The position numbers and the translations under genes were made by a program. From Arthrobotrys musiformis (lineage: Eukaryota; Ascomycota; Orbiliomycetes; Orbiliales; Orbiliaceae): a DNA stretch of 64,000 nt. The DNA lies in NCBI GenBank assembly GCA_036971715.1, contig JAVHJL010000001.1, forward strand, positions 4,092,001 through 4,156,000, written 5' to 3'. Under the pieces are notes generated by a model that saw nothing but the letters and a program-made list of their open reading frames with translations, made no database searches and was not told the DNA's origin. Position 1 is the first letter of the stretch, and each line of letters opens with the position of its first letter. Shown here piece after piece: positions 50,562 through 60,042 of the stretch.

Positions 50562-51629
50562 ATGCTGTCACTGGTGATTTACGGACTGCTAGCCACCGGC
50601 AGCAATGCAGCCGAGATCCGGAGACGACAGGAGCTCACGCTTGCGACTCCGAGAGTGATCGTTCAGCCACAAGGCCAGGCACCGCAAATTCCCCAGGCTT
50701 CAGCATGGCCTACGGCGGCGCCTCAGTCTCAGGGTACCTACTTTACAAGGCCGCCAGGCCCAGAGCCATCTGGTCCACTGCCATCAGGCGGTGCTGTACC
50801 CCCCGTTCCAAACCAGAATTTGGTGGTTCCACGACTTCAGCCGGGATCTGGAACTTCTGATGCACCTGGACCTGGACCTGGGCCTGGAGCTCCTGGGGAT
50901 AATTCCGCCCCTCCTAGCGGTCCAAGTCAAGATAGCAACACCCCAATAACGCCCGGCGGCACAGGGAAAGACCTTACTAACACCCCACCTGCCCTCCTCG
51001 GTCCGAACGACACGCCAGGCCCCGATTCCTGGGAAGACGTCCTTCCAAACCTCAAACCAGGCTCAGACGACCACGCACCAGAAGGCACAACAGGCCCCGT
51101 AACAGCCGAAGTCGAAAACAGCACCAACGAAGCCGTCAACATCCTCACAGACGACCAAAAAGCCAACCTCCTCGAAAACACCAGCCCCACCGAATTCGAA
51201 ACCTCAACCCCGGACTTCCAAGAACTGGTCCTCGTCGCCGCACAGGACAAACTCGCCGATTCGGAGGCAAAAGCGGAAGCCATAGCCGATATCACCGGCG
51301 GAGAAACCCAGCCGGTAACCTCGCTATCCCAGGAAGATTATGCGGAGATTCAAGATATAGGATCGAATATGACCGAGAAATCGGCGCAGTTGAGTAAGAC
51401 CCTGCGTGAGCTTATCGATATCAGCTTGGATGAGTTGAGGAATAATGCTACTTTGGATGCTACGGGACCCGGGGAGTTGGATGCGAATGGGAATACCGTG
51501 CCGCCGATGAAGAAGAGGTGGCTTACGACTGTTATCAGTACTTTGGGGTTGCTCTTGGAGCTTACGAAACTTGCGGATGGGGTTCTGGACGAGGGTATTG
51601 CTTTTTGGAAGAAGATCAAGAATGCTTGA
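50562..51629 (+). CDS. Secreted proprotein with dibasic processing sites, copy 1
   Basis: Single exon, 355 aa from the ATG at 50562. A signal peptide (MLSLVIYGLLATGSNA) is followed by IRRR|QELTL, a Kex2-type site. The middle is Pro/Gly/Asp/Glu-rich and disordered, including a GPGPGPG run and no cysteines. A helical acidic region with DDQKANLLENTS and several N-X-S/T sites precedes a second dibasic site (PPMKKR) that would release a C-terminal amphipathic/hydrophobic segment of about 36 residues (WLTTVISTLGLLLELTK and onward). The layout repeats in the next gene. No known domain is seen. It is probably secreted; the function is unknown and I assign none. Confidence 0.72.
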   Translation: MLSLVIYGLLATGSNAAEIRRRQELTLATPRVIVQPQGQAPQIPQASAWPTAAPQSQGTYFTRPPGPEPSGPLPSGGAVPPVPNQNLVVPRLQPGSGTSDAPGPGPGPGAPGDNSAPPSGPSQDSNTPITPGGTGKDLTNTPPALLGPNDTPGPDSWEDVLPNLKPGSDDHAPEGTTGPVTAEVENSTNEAVNILTDDQKANLLENTSPTEFETSTPDFQELVLVAAQDKLADSEAKAEAIADITGGETQPVTSLSQEDYAEIQDIGSNMTEKSAQLSKTLRELIDISLDELRNNATLDATGPGELDANGNTVPPMKKRWLTTVISTLGLLLELTKLADGVLDEGIAFWKKIKNA

Positions 51630-52176
51630 GCGGGACTCGTCGACTACGGGTCTGTCATCACCAGTCTACTCTCCGGACGGGTCTACGCCTCGCATATCAC
51701 TCTATACGTAACATAGTTTTGACTAGTACTGCTCAGAGGGTGATATTTTAGATATATCGCCATCCCGTCATATGATCATAGGATCTCTTATGGCGGCTGT
51801 AAAAGTCGTCTTTACACTCTTAAGCACAATTTAATTCATATTTCTCTATCTTTAAGCCCCCAGTTTTATATTCCCTATAGACTACCCCCCCTCTGAATTC
51901 TGAATGCAATTACAACCGTAAGAATTCAAACGTTTAACCCCAGAACCCGCGATATCATGCTCACACCCCCAACCACACCCAAATTCCACACCAGAAACCC
52001 CCTCAAACAAATCCCAAACCCACGCACCAAGACCATACCCACCCACAATGAGGCCACGCTATAAACCCCACCCCACCACGTTCCAAGGCTCCAAATTCCT
52101 ACTTCCCACATAGGGCTCCTACTCGTGGCCCATAAGGCGTTATAAAAAGTCACATTTTCAACACAAGTTTAACAAG
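51630..52176. other. Intergenic between the two secreted proproteins
   Basis: Contains a C/A-rich stretch (51880-52090). A good TATA box (TTATAAAAAG, 52139-52148) sits about 30 nt before the next start codon. No gene is seen. Confidence 0.5.
52139..52148 (+). promoter_or_regulatory. TATA box of the second secreted proprotein
   Basis: TTATAAAAAG lies about 30 nt upstream of the ATG, which would leave a very short leader. Confidence 0.4.
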
Positions 52177-53592
52177 ATGCCCAGGAGTAGACTACTCTTC
52201 GTAGCGGGTTCACTGCTTGTGAGTTATGCCTGCGCGGGTGTGATTTACCCGAGGGCGGTGGAACACGGTGTGATAGTACCTCGATACCAAAACTCGCCGG
52301 TTGGAGTAAATCCGTCCGAGGGGGCGAGGTTCAGACGGTATAAGCGACAGGAACTCACGCTGGATGAAGGTGCTATAGTCTTCCCTGAGGAGCTCCCACC
52401 TGTGGAGGAAGGTACGACGGAAGAGGTTATCGAGAGTACAGAGACTACAACCGTTATAGAAGAACCTGCTCCCGACTTTGGTCCAGACGATAGTCAAGGC
52501 CCACCAGACGGTAGCCAGGGTCCACCAGATGGTAGCCAGGGTCCACCAGATGGTAGCCAAGGTCCGCCAGACGGTAGCCAGGGTCCACCGCCCGAAGGTG
52601 CAAGAGGAGACGGACCACCCCCCGACGAAGAATCCCACCCCCCGCCTCCTAGCATCAACGGCGATGAATTCGGGGTAGATGCACCCCCACTAATGCCAGA
52701 CGACACCGGTGATCCCAAAGATGACGCCGCTACCACTCAGCAACTAATCGCCGAATCAAGGAAAGAACTCGAAGGAGACAGTCCAGAGATGACACAAAAG
52801 GAACTAGACGACATGGCTACCGCCGTCGAACTCATCTCCGCCGACCTCTCCAAAAGAGAAGATCCAGCAACCGTCAACGTCGAAGATAAGGTAAAATCCG
52901 AAATGGACGACTGGGATAACCTACCCGACGCAGAAAAGAGAGAAAGCCACGAGAGAGCCTTATACAGCTCCACAACCCAAGAACTCGAGATGAGCGCCGT
53001 GGTAAGTAATTTGCTAGGCGTCGCCGAGAAGATCATTAACGGCGAGGTGAAGACGGACGCTACGGAGGGTCTCGAGAGTATTCAAAGCGAGGATGTGCCC
53101 AGTAACAGCACTGAAGCCGAGGGTCCAGTCGATGTCGTCGAACCCAGCTCCCGGCTTCGCAAACGATCTCTGGAGAAGCGATTTCTCATCCCAGGACTTC
53201 TCGGTCTCTTCGGAATTTCGGCAAGTGCAGGCTTTAATGCAGAGGTTAAAACCCCGATAGGAGGCTTCGGCGTCGCCCTCAGTACTGGCATCGGAAAGGC
53301 TACAAACGCCGATCCACCCAAGCCGCAAGAGAAGATAGTATTCATGGATAGGGAGGTAGTAAAGCAGCAACCGCAACAGGCTTCCAATCAGCCACAACAG
53401 ACCGTTCAGCAGCAGTCTTTCCGTCAGCAGACTTTCCGCCAGTCTCAGGGCCAGTCTCAGGAGCCAACATTCACAAAAGCTGAGTCGCAGCAGCCTAAAT
53501 CGACGGTTCCGGGTTGGGACAGCACATACCAGCAGAACCAAGGCTTCGGGTCGAATCGGTCTTGGAGGAAGTCCCGCCGGCTCCTCAAGTAG
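52177..53592 (+). CDS. Secreted proprotein with dibasic processing sites, copy 2
   Basis: Single exon, 471 aa. The signal peptide is MPRSRLLFVAGSLLVSYACAG. The YKR|QELTL site matches the RRR|QELTL of the upstream gene. An acidic Pro-rich segment contains a tandem heptapeptide GPPDGSQ (about five copies, residues 107-141). A helical acidic domain follows. Two dibasic sites (LRKR, then LEKR) precede a Gly/Leu-rich hydrophobic stretch (FLIPGLLGLFGISASAGF, then GGFGVALSTGIG). The last 90 residues are Gln/Ser-rich and end in basic RKSRRLLK. It is a diverged tandem paralogue of the gene at 50562; homology rests on layout and the QELTL site more than on overall identity. Function is unknown. Confidence 0.72.
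   Translation: MPRSRLLFVAGSLLVSYACAGVIYPRAVEHGVIVPRYQNSPVGVNPSEGARFRRYKRQELTLDEGAIVFPEELPPVEEGTTEEVIESTETTTVIEEPAPDFGPDDSQGPPDGSQGPPDGSQGPPDGSQGPPDGSQGPPPEGARGDGPPPDEESHPPPPSINGDEFGVDAPPLMPDDTGDPKDDAATTQQLIAESRKELEGDSPEMTQKELDDMATAVELISADLSKREDPATVNVEDKVKSEMDDWDNLPDAEKRESHERALYSSTTQELEMSAVVSNLLGVAEKIINGEVKTDATEGLESIQSEDVPSNSTEAEGPVDVVEPSSRLRKRSLEKRFLIPGLLGLFGISASAGFNAEVKTPIGGFGVALSTGIGKATNADPPKPQEKIVFMDREVVKQQPQQASNQPQQTVQQQSFRQQTFRQSQGQSQEPTFTKAESQQPKSTVPGWDSTYQQNQGFGSNRSWRKSRRLLK
52494..52590. repeat. 21-bp tandem repeat coding GPPDGSQ
   Basis: About five near-identical 21-bp units lie in frame within the secreted proprotein. Differences between copies are mostly synonymous third-position changes. 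Confidence 0.85.
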
Positions 53593-53749
53593 GCTTCTCG
53601 TCTTCCAGACCTGGATATGAGACAATAGACTTGTGTACTGTTTACCAAAGCCCCGGATTTTGTACCTTTATATATAAGGCGTTCCGTATATCCCGTTAAT
53701 ATATCTATTACCCACCATCTTCATGCCTCTATAACTCATATATAAGTAC

Positions 53750-54328
53750 CTAATCAGACATAACCATAGTAGAATGATCCTTCTCCCTCAACCACCCCTT
53801 CAACTCCTCCCTCCCATACCAAACATCCCTCCCCAAATCCTTCCCCTTCAACCCCTCTAGCACCCCCAAACACCACTCCTGACAATTCCACCCCTCCTCC
53901 CCACCCCTCACCTCCTCCTTCTCCACATACGCCTCCCTACACGCCTTCTCAAACTCCGCAAGCCGGCTCTGATCCACGCTCCCAATCTCCAACTTCGCAA
54001 CCACAATCTGCGTAGCCGAATCATCCCTACTAATCCCATTCTTACACTCCTCCTCCTCTTCCTCTTCCTCCTCTTCAATCTCCCCATCCCCGTTAATTTT
54101 CACAGATCCGTTGGAATTAATCCCAATACTCCTCCCAGGCTCTTCGCACCTCGGATCCGCCGCCTCGGGTCCGGGGTAGTAGTACGCGCCCGGCATACCC
54201 CTCAACTGGTGTTTCAACCCCGTCGTGGCGGAGAGTTCGATCATGAAGGTCCAGTGGTAGGCTTTTACGGCGCCGGTTTCCCAGTGGGTTCCTCGGTCGT
54301 AGGTTATGATGTACAGTGAGTGAGACAT
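53750..54328 (-). CDS. DUF6914-like protein
   Basis: Single exon, 192 aa. The start SLYIITYDRG, followed by AYHWTFMIEL, GLKHQLRGMPGAYYYPGPE and a C-terminal WCLGVLEGLK segment, has the pattern of a fungal family of unknown function that I believe is DUF6914 (not verified). A run of nine Glu residues (about residues 85-93) interrupts the middle. No signal peptide or membrane segment is present, so it is likely cytosolic or nuclear. Confidence 0.6.
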   Translation of the reverse strand: MSHSLYIITYDRGTHWETGAVKAYHWTFMIELSATTGLKHQLRGMPGAYYYPGPEAADPRCEEPGRSIGINSNGSVKINGDGEIEEEEEEEEEECKNGISRDDSATQIVVAKLEIGSVDQSRLAEFEKACREAYVEKEEVRGGEEGWNCQEWCLGVLEGLKGKDLGRDVWYGREELKGWLREKDHSTMVMSD

Positions 54329-55147
54329 CTTTACTTCCTATGCGTTGGTTGTGATTGAGGGGTTTGTTAACGCGGGTGGTTAAGTGGGATTGTTGATTTT
54401 ATATTGAAACCCCAGGGTCTAGATTCGAGACAATTGTACAATATTGAAACTACGAATTGGTGATGCGATAGTTTTATGCATCAGGTATTGGTTATTAACC
54501 GGTGTATATGCGGTAATGCCGTACTAGTACTGTACTGATTGGTATGCACCGCGGACGGTAAGCTGGGGGAGAAAAATGCAACACAGCATGTGCCGGTGCA
54601 TTCCACGTTGATAGGCTAATCTGTTCCGGACGGCGTACTCGAATCCGCTCGCGCGATCGAACTGGATGTGGCGCGGACGTTCTGGTTTAGGACGGCTGGA
54701 TTGGATTTTTTAGTAGATTTGCGCTTGGTTTTGTGTATGGGTATTATATTACACATAGCTGGGTTTAACGTTTCTATATATAAGGTCCCGATTGAGATCT
54801 TTCCTGGTGGATCTAGACGATATACTACTAACACATATGCAAAACATGTCTTTAGTGGATACATGTAATCTTCAATGTAAAGTATCAACTATAATTTTAA
54901 CATTTATTGCAGGTTTCGGTATCGAACCAGTGTTTTGTGTATATAAGTAATCTCTGGGCTAGATTATATCGATAGCCAGACTATAATTGATCAATTGGAT
55001 TGCATCATCGGCAGAATCCCGTATACGAGTAAAAACTGAGGTATCATTATCATCTTACTTAAAAGCGACGTGAAAAAGGATAGCTAGACAAAATACAAAG
55101 CGCCCGAAGAGAAAAACGAAACTCGCAATCCAAAGCAACCAACCCGC
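54329..55147. other. Intergenic, no gene seen
   Basis: AT-rich spacer between the DUF6914-like gene's promoter and the annexin 3' end. A 66-codon frame at 54668-54868 is unsupported. Confidence 0.4.
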
Positions 55148-56686
55148 CTATTTATTCAAAATCGCAACCAACAGCCTCTCAAAATCACCGCTGGTCTCCT
55201 CTCTAACCCTCGCCACCAAATCCTTCCCATAGATACGATTATACGAAGCCTTAATCGCAGGGATAGCACCGGGGATCCAATGCGCCGCGATAAGCCTAAA
55301 CGCCAACTCCTCATTCCTAGTCCCCAACCCCTTCATCGTCCCCTCGATCAACTCCGCGTCTCTCTTGGCTTTATCCTGCACCCCGTTGAGAATATACAAC
55401 AAAGCCTCCTTCTGATGTCCGCTGAACTCGCTCTTTATCAGGCTTTCGACGGATTGATGGTACGTTCGTTGATATTCGTTCGCAATAGCGAGGATGGTGG
55501 CATCGTTACTCTTGATGAATATCCTAGATACCTCGGTCTCGTTGGTTCCCATTCTACCCTCCGTGGCAGCGTGGAGTGCTTTTACTTCCGCGGTGACGGT
55601 GGTGGGGTTCACGCCGGCGGATTCCTCGACGCGGGTGGCGGAAATGACCATTTCGAACATTCGCAGTTCCGCACCGCTGAGGTCGTCCGCGACGACCGAC
55701 TCCAGCTTCCGGCTGTATTTCGCCTGAAACGCGGTTTTGATGGCGTTCATATCCGCGTTACTCCTACCCAATAACGCGAGGTCCAGGAATGTTTCCTTAG
55801 TACCTATACCCTTCGTCGCGCGATCGATGAGCCAAACGTAAAAATTCAACGGCCCGCGAACGAGAGCGCAGAGTCCATCCTCGAGGCTACCGCGGGTTTT
55901 GTCCATTATCAGCGAAGCAAGGTTTTTTTTCGTATCGGCGGTGTATTTCTGGTTCAGCGATTCGATTTGTAAGGGATCGAGTTTTACGATGGTGGTTATT
56001 AGCGCTTTTTCATCGGTGTTGAAGCCCTTGCAGGCTTTGCGGATTACTTCCACGTCGGCGGTGGGGTTGTAGTTCGGGGCTGTTTGGTTGGGGATGAAGC
56101 CCAGCGAGGCGGCTGCGGCGGGGCCGGTGAAGGTTTGGGCTGAGGGACCGGGTTGCGGGGGTGCTTGGTAGCCTGCCTGCGGTGGAGGTTGGCCCCATTG
56201 CTGTTGTTGCTGGGGAGGGTAGCCTTGAGGGGGGCCACCCCATTGCTGCTGTGGTTGTCCCCATTGTTGTTGTTGCTGGGGTGGTGGGTAGCCTCCCCAT
56301 TGCTGTTGCTGTGGAGGGGGGCCTGGAGGAGGGGCTCCCCATTGCTGTTGTGGTTGCCATTGCTGTTGCGGCGGCTGTTGCGGCGGCTGTTGCGGCGGCT
56401 GTTGCTGCGGTGGGTATCCGCGCTGTTGGTCCTCTGTATCCCGGCATATTAGTTTGTATTCTAGCTGAGTGGATGCATAACTGGGGGAGTGGGAATGAGA
56501 GTACGTACGTGGTGGACCCCATTGCTGCTGGGGGGGATATCCTTGGGGAGGGTAGCCTTGAGGAGGGTATCCTTGAGGAGGACCCCATTGCTGTTGCTGA
56601 CCCCACTGCTGCTGCTGACCCCACTGTTGCTGCTGCTGCTGCTGCTGCTGGTCGCCGGTTGGTGGTGGTCCTTGCTGGTCTGCCAT
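55148..56686 (-). CDS. Annexin with Gln/Pro/Gly/Tyr-rich N-terminal domain
   Basis: Exons 56509-56686 and 55148-56433 give 487 aa. Annexins bind acidic phospholipid membranes with calcium. The N-terminal 180 residues are low-complexity: a Gln run, repeated QQWG units and tandem GYPPQ units, as in filamentous-fungal annexin C14-type and animal A7/A11 proteins. Four annexin repeats follow, each with its loop: KGFNTDEKAL, KGIGTKETFL, GRMGTNETEV and KGLGTRNEEL. The first and fourth loops deviate from the GxGT consensus, so calcium affinity may be uneven. The 75-nt intron (56434-56508) is a multiple of three with no stop, so retention would add 25 residues to the head. The prion-like head suggests condensate behaviour, by analogy with A11. 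Confidence 0.95.
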   Translation of the reverse strand: MADQQGPPPTGDQQQQQQQQQWGQQQQWGQQQQWGPPQGYPPQGYPPQGYPPQQQWGPPRTYSHSHSPSYASTQLEYKLICRDTEDQQRGYPPQQQPPQQPPQQPPQQQWQPQQQWGAPPPGPPPQQQQWGGYPPPQQQQQWGQPQQQWGGPPQGYPPQQQQQWGQPPPQAGYQAPPQPGPSAQTFTGPAAAASLGFIPNQTAPNYNPTADVEVIRKACKGFNTDEKALITTIVKLDPLQIESLNQKYTADTKKNLASLIMDKTRGSLEDGLCALVRGPLNFYVWLIDRATKGIGTKETFLDLALLGRSNADMNAIKTAFQAKYSRKLESVVADDLSGAELRMFEMVISATRVEESAGVNPTTVTAEVKALHAATEGRMGTNETEVSRIFIKSNDATILAIANEYQRTYHQSVESLIKSEFSGHQKEALLYILNGVQDKAKRDAELIEGTMKGLGTRNEELAFRLIAAHWIPGAIPAIKASYNRIYGKDLVARVREETSGDFERLLVAILNK

Positions 56687-58410
56687 CTTCGTGATCTATT
56701 TACTATGTATCTTCTACTATACTATATCTACTTGTATAGTGCGAGTGTTTATAATATACGACCAAAGGAACGTGTGGTATTGTAGACAAGAAAGTTGTGT
56801 TGGCGGTGAGGTTCGATGCTTATAAATGAACAGAATGGTAATTTATGAACTAGTAATCATTCCAAAGATGCGCGCTCCCCGTCGGTCTTATATAATACAT
56901 CACACCCTCTCCGCTCGCCCCTCTTTTTTTTTTCTTCTTCTCTTTCTTTCCAACATGTCAACATCTTAGGGTCCCTTGCGGTAAGATGAACTGCGCCGGT
57001 GGGCAGACGACCTAGACCGAACTAACTATCCATGACGGATTCTACTTGGCGAACCCCATCCCAAAACCCTGTTTTGTCACTCTAATTGGGTACTGCCACA
57101 CCCCCCTCCTAGTCATACCAATAGCGGGGCTTTGGTGTATTCGCCAAGAAGGGCTTCGTCATTCTCCAAATTGTGAGTACTATGTAAACCTATGATTGCG
57201 TTTTTCTTTTGGTTCCCGATGGATTATTCAGCCCTACTACTGCATGGGAAATCAAACCTCTTTTTGGAAAAAAATATATTCCTATTCGCTACGCCTTTAG
57301 ATATGCATGATCCCGTTGGAGGTGAAAGAATCCCGAACTTTTTGGGTATTTCACCAAAAGCAGATACAATCGCTTTGGATTGCTGCACCAGGACCGGTAG
57401 GGTATAGTCCACCCCGGTTGGTTAACGTTAGTTTAGGCTTCTTGGGATGGAGATTTGATATTAAGTACGGGCTGAATGCTTGGCGGGGTATGTTTTTGAT
57501 CCTTCATTGTTGCAAGTCAACCTGATTGATATTAAGGTTATACGAGTGTATTATATCGAATTATCACTTCCCGTTTTTGATTTCACCGTGAGGCTCTTTC
57601 GAGCCTTTGTAGAGTTCGTGATACTCAACCCATGATCTAACTATATGAATGTCTTTGTGATAGCGCAGCAGCAAGGTACCTTGCAGGGCACACAGAAACC
57701 CCCAGTCGACACAAATGTCTAAGCGCTTGGCACGTTATTGGTGAAACCGGTTTGGGGATGGTGGGTTTCCAGCCTTGGAGTCTGTCTTCGGTTGTGGATC
57801 CGAGGATGGGTCCCACAGCCTCTTGGTTGATGAGTTTCTAAAAACGGGTGATTGTCGCATGCTGTAGGCGCACCGGTTAATGATCTGATAACGTTTGCCG
57901 CTGGGGGTATTGTCATCTTCTATAATTTTTTTAATTTATTATTATTATTTTCGAAGATTGGCCTCTGTGATATTCTGCAGACTCGACAGCAGACCGAAGT
58001 CATGCCAGGAACCGAGGTATGTTTGCCCCGCCATAAATTACCCAATCGGGAACATCGCAAACAAACACTAAAAACTCCAACAGCAACGCGGATTTCAGCT
58101 TCAGACCCCTCGGGGCTATACTGGATCCAGCATATTCGAGTGTATATTCATCAGGCACTTTATCGCTCGATTTGTGCAATAAACTGCTCTCGATGGTATG
58201 TCTGATATTCTGCCTGAAAATGGCGGCATAAAAAGAGGGCGTTCTGCTGAGACATATATATATACCTAAGTATAGGTATATATTGTGGTTCAATCCGTCA
58301 TCCTTCACATTCACATCTCCAGTTCTTCAGCATAAAAGTCCATACTACCACCATAGTCTCGAGACTACTACCACTGCAGCTAGTATCTTGTATCGATCAA
58401 TTGATATAAA
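56687..58410. other. 1.7-kb divergent intergenic region
   Basis: Holds the annexin promoter on the left and the dioxygenase promoter on the right. Frames at 57192-57407 and 57852-58205 lack support. TATA-like ATATATATATACC runs lie at about 58254-58285. Confidence 0.4.
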
Positions 58411-59337
58411 ATGGCCACCCTCTCAATCCAACCCGTCCCCCTACCAACCCAACAATCCCCCCAATCCCTCCCCGAGGGCGCCGCAGTCCTCATAACCCCC
58501 TCCGTCCAGCCGCCCTTCACCGCAATCCGCACCCTCTTCGACCACCTCCGCTCCAACCCCGCCGCCGCAGCATCTCTAAACGCCACCTACCCCAAACGCG
58601 GCATCTTCAAATCCGCCGCCCTGACCAACAAACTCTCAGACCAAAAATTCACAATCGACCTCTCCCCAACCCGCACCTCGCTCATCCCCGCCACCCTCCG
58701 CTCATCCCTTGCCCCACACGGCCTCGAGGAAGTCACTTCATTCTTTAAGAGTGTAGTCGATAACCACGTTTCCGACATCCTCTCCTCATTGAGCCAAATC
58801 GCCGGGGTGGATATATCCCCCCTCCACGCTACAAAAAACATAAACTTCAGACTATGCGATTATAACCCCTCCACCGCCGCTCCACTTTCTGAGAACGGTT
58901 GCGGGGAACATACGGACTACGGTACCTTCAGTATAATCTTCCAAGACGGCCAAGCAGGTCTAGAACTCCAAGATCCCCTCTGCCCGACAACATGGCATGA
59001 AATCCCCGGTGATGCGACAATAATACTCGCCGGTTGGTGTGGGTATATTTTATCCGGCGGGAGGGTATGTGCGGTTAGACATAGAGTTCGACGGATGCCG
59101 GGGGTTAGGCGGTTGAGTGCGGTTTTATTCGTTGCGCCGGATTTGGAGGTTACGTTGAAGCCGTTGGTTGAGAGCGATGTGAGGTTTTCGAAGGAGGTTA
59201 TGGGGGGGAAGGTGAGGGTTGGGTGGTTTAAGGATGTGATGGGGAAGAGGTGGAGGTGGAGGGAAGGGAATTTGGAGGTTGAGGAGGGGGAGGGGGTTGT
59301 GCAGGATGAGGAGGTTGGAAGGTTGGTTTTTGGGTAG
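58411..59337 (+). CDS. 2-oxoglutarate/Fe(II)-dependent dioxygenase (isopenicillin N synthase-like)
   Basis: Single exon, 308 aa, the usual length. These enzymes hydroxylate or desaturate small substrates using 2-oxoglutarate and O2. The facial triad is visible: His167 and Asp169 in GEHTDYGTFSIIFQD and the distal His224 in VRHRV; Arg234-x-Ser236 (RRLSA) would bind 2-oxoglutarate. The NFRLCDYNPS and PGDATIILAGWCGYILSGG segments match the DIOX_N/2OG-FeII_Oxy core. Codon usage is strikingly C-rich in the first half and G-rich in the last third (GAGGTTGAGGAGGGGGAG). The substrate is unknown, and no biosynthetic cluster surrounds it. Confidence 0.88.
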   Translation: MATLSIQPVPLPTQQSPQSLPEGAAVLITPSVQPPFTAIRTLFDHLRSNPAAAASLNATYPKRGIFKSAALTNKLSDQKFTIDLSPTRTSLIPATLRSSLAPHGLEEVTSFFKSVVDNHVSDILSSLSQIAGVDISPLHATKNINFRLCDYNPSTAAPLSENGCGEHTDYGTFSIIFQDGQAGLELQDPLCPTTWHEIPGDATIILAGWCGYILSGGRVCAVRHRVRRMPGVRRLSAVLFVAPDLEVTLKPLVESDVRFSKEVMGGKVRVGWFKDVMGKRWRWREGNLEVEEGEGVVQDEEVGRLVFG

Positions 59338-60042
59338 GCTTTTAGTAATTACTTGGGTGTGCACCTGGGTATACTTGGGTTATTTGGGTTATTGGGATAT
59401 CGATATTGAATGAAGGGAATGGGATGCTTCATACGGACTGGTTATGGTACTATAGAGACTTTATACTATAGACATGCATAGATCACTCCAATTCAAGGTT
59501 ATTAAATTCGGTCCGGAACCACTTGCTTCATAAAACAAAGGCTGCAGTGAATGCAAAGGAAGTAATACGAATTCAAGCGTTTTAATACTACAAGCCCTGG
59601 TAACAGGTATCAATGTATGGGGTTAACTGGGCCTCAAAAGGCCTAACTAGCTCGTATGCGTATCAAGAGAGTATCTTGTATAATTATTTGGCGCTTAATT
59701 TATGCCGTCATAGATTGATGACCCAAATAAGGCCCAATATAATAACGTGGTACTACGATACTCCCTCACGCACTATCACTCCCAAATCCAGACTGAATAG
59801 AGCCAAATCCCATCGATAATAAATGAATTCAACGTAGATTACAAGCCTCGAACGCCCGCTCCTCTATCTAATAGTAACAAAAAAAAAAAAAGGGTGGCTC
59901 CTCAGTGGGTAATTGTCATCCTTAGCGCAGGGAGCGATGCTAATCTTCTCTGTATCGTTACAACGAATGACCAGGCCGACTCGGCCAACCGACCCTTTCG
60001 GGCGGTACTACCGTTCATTCCGCGTCTACTATATACCTCATT
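59338..60042. other. Convergent intergenic region
   Basis: 3' flanks of the dioxygenase and TTL genes, with an A tract at about 59879-59891. No gene is seen. Confidence 0.4.

Noticed and set aside
52210..52736. Open frames antisense to the secreted proprotein with repeated short motifs
   Set aside because: The repeats are the complement of the 21-bp GPPDGSQ repeat; a tandem repeat with no stop in one frame often stays open in others.
58411..59337. The dioxygenase as part of a secondary-metabolite cluster
   Set aside because: No synthase, P450, transporter or cluster regulator lies nearby; its neighbours are annexin and TTL/SurE.
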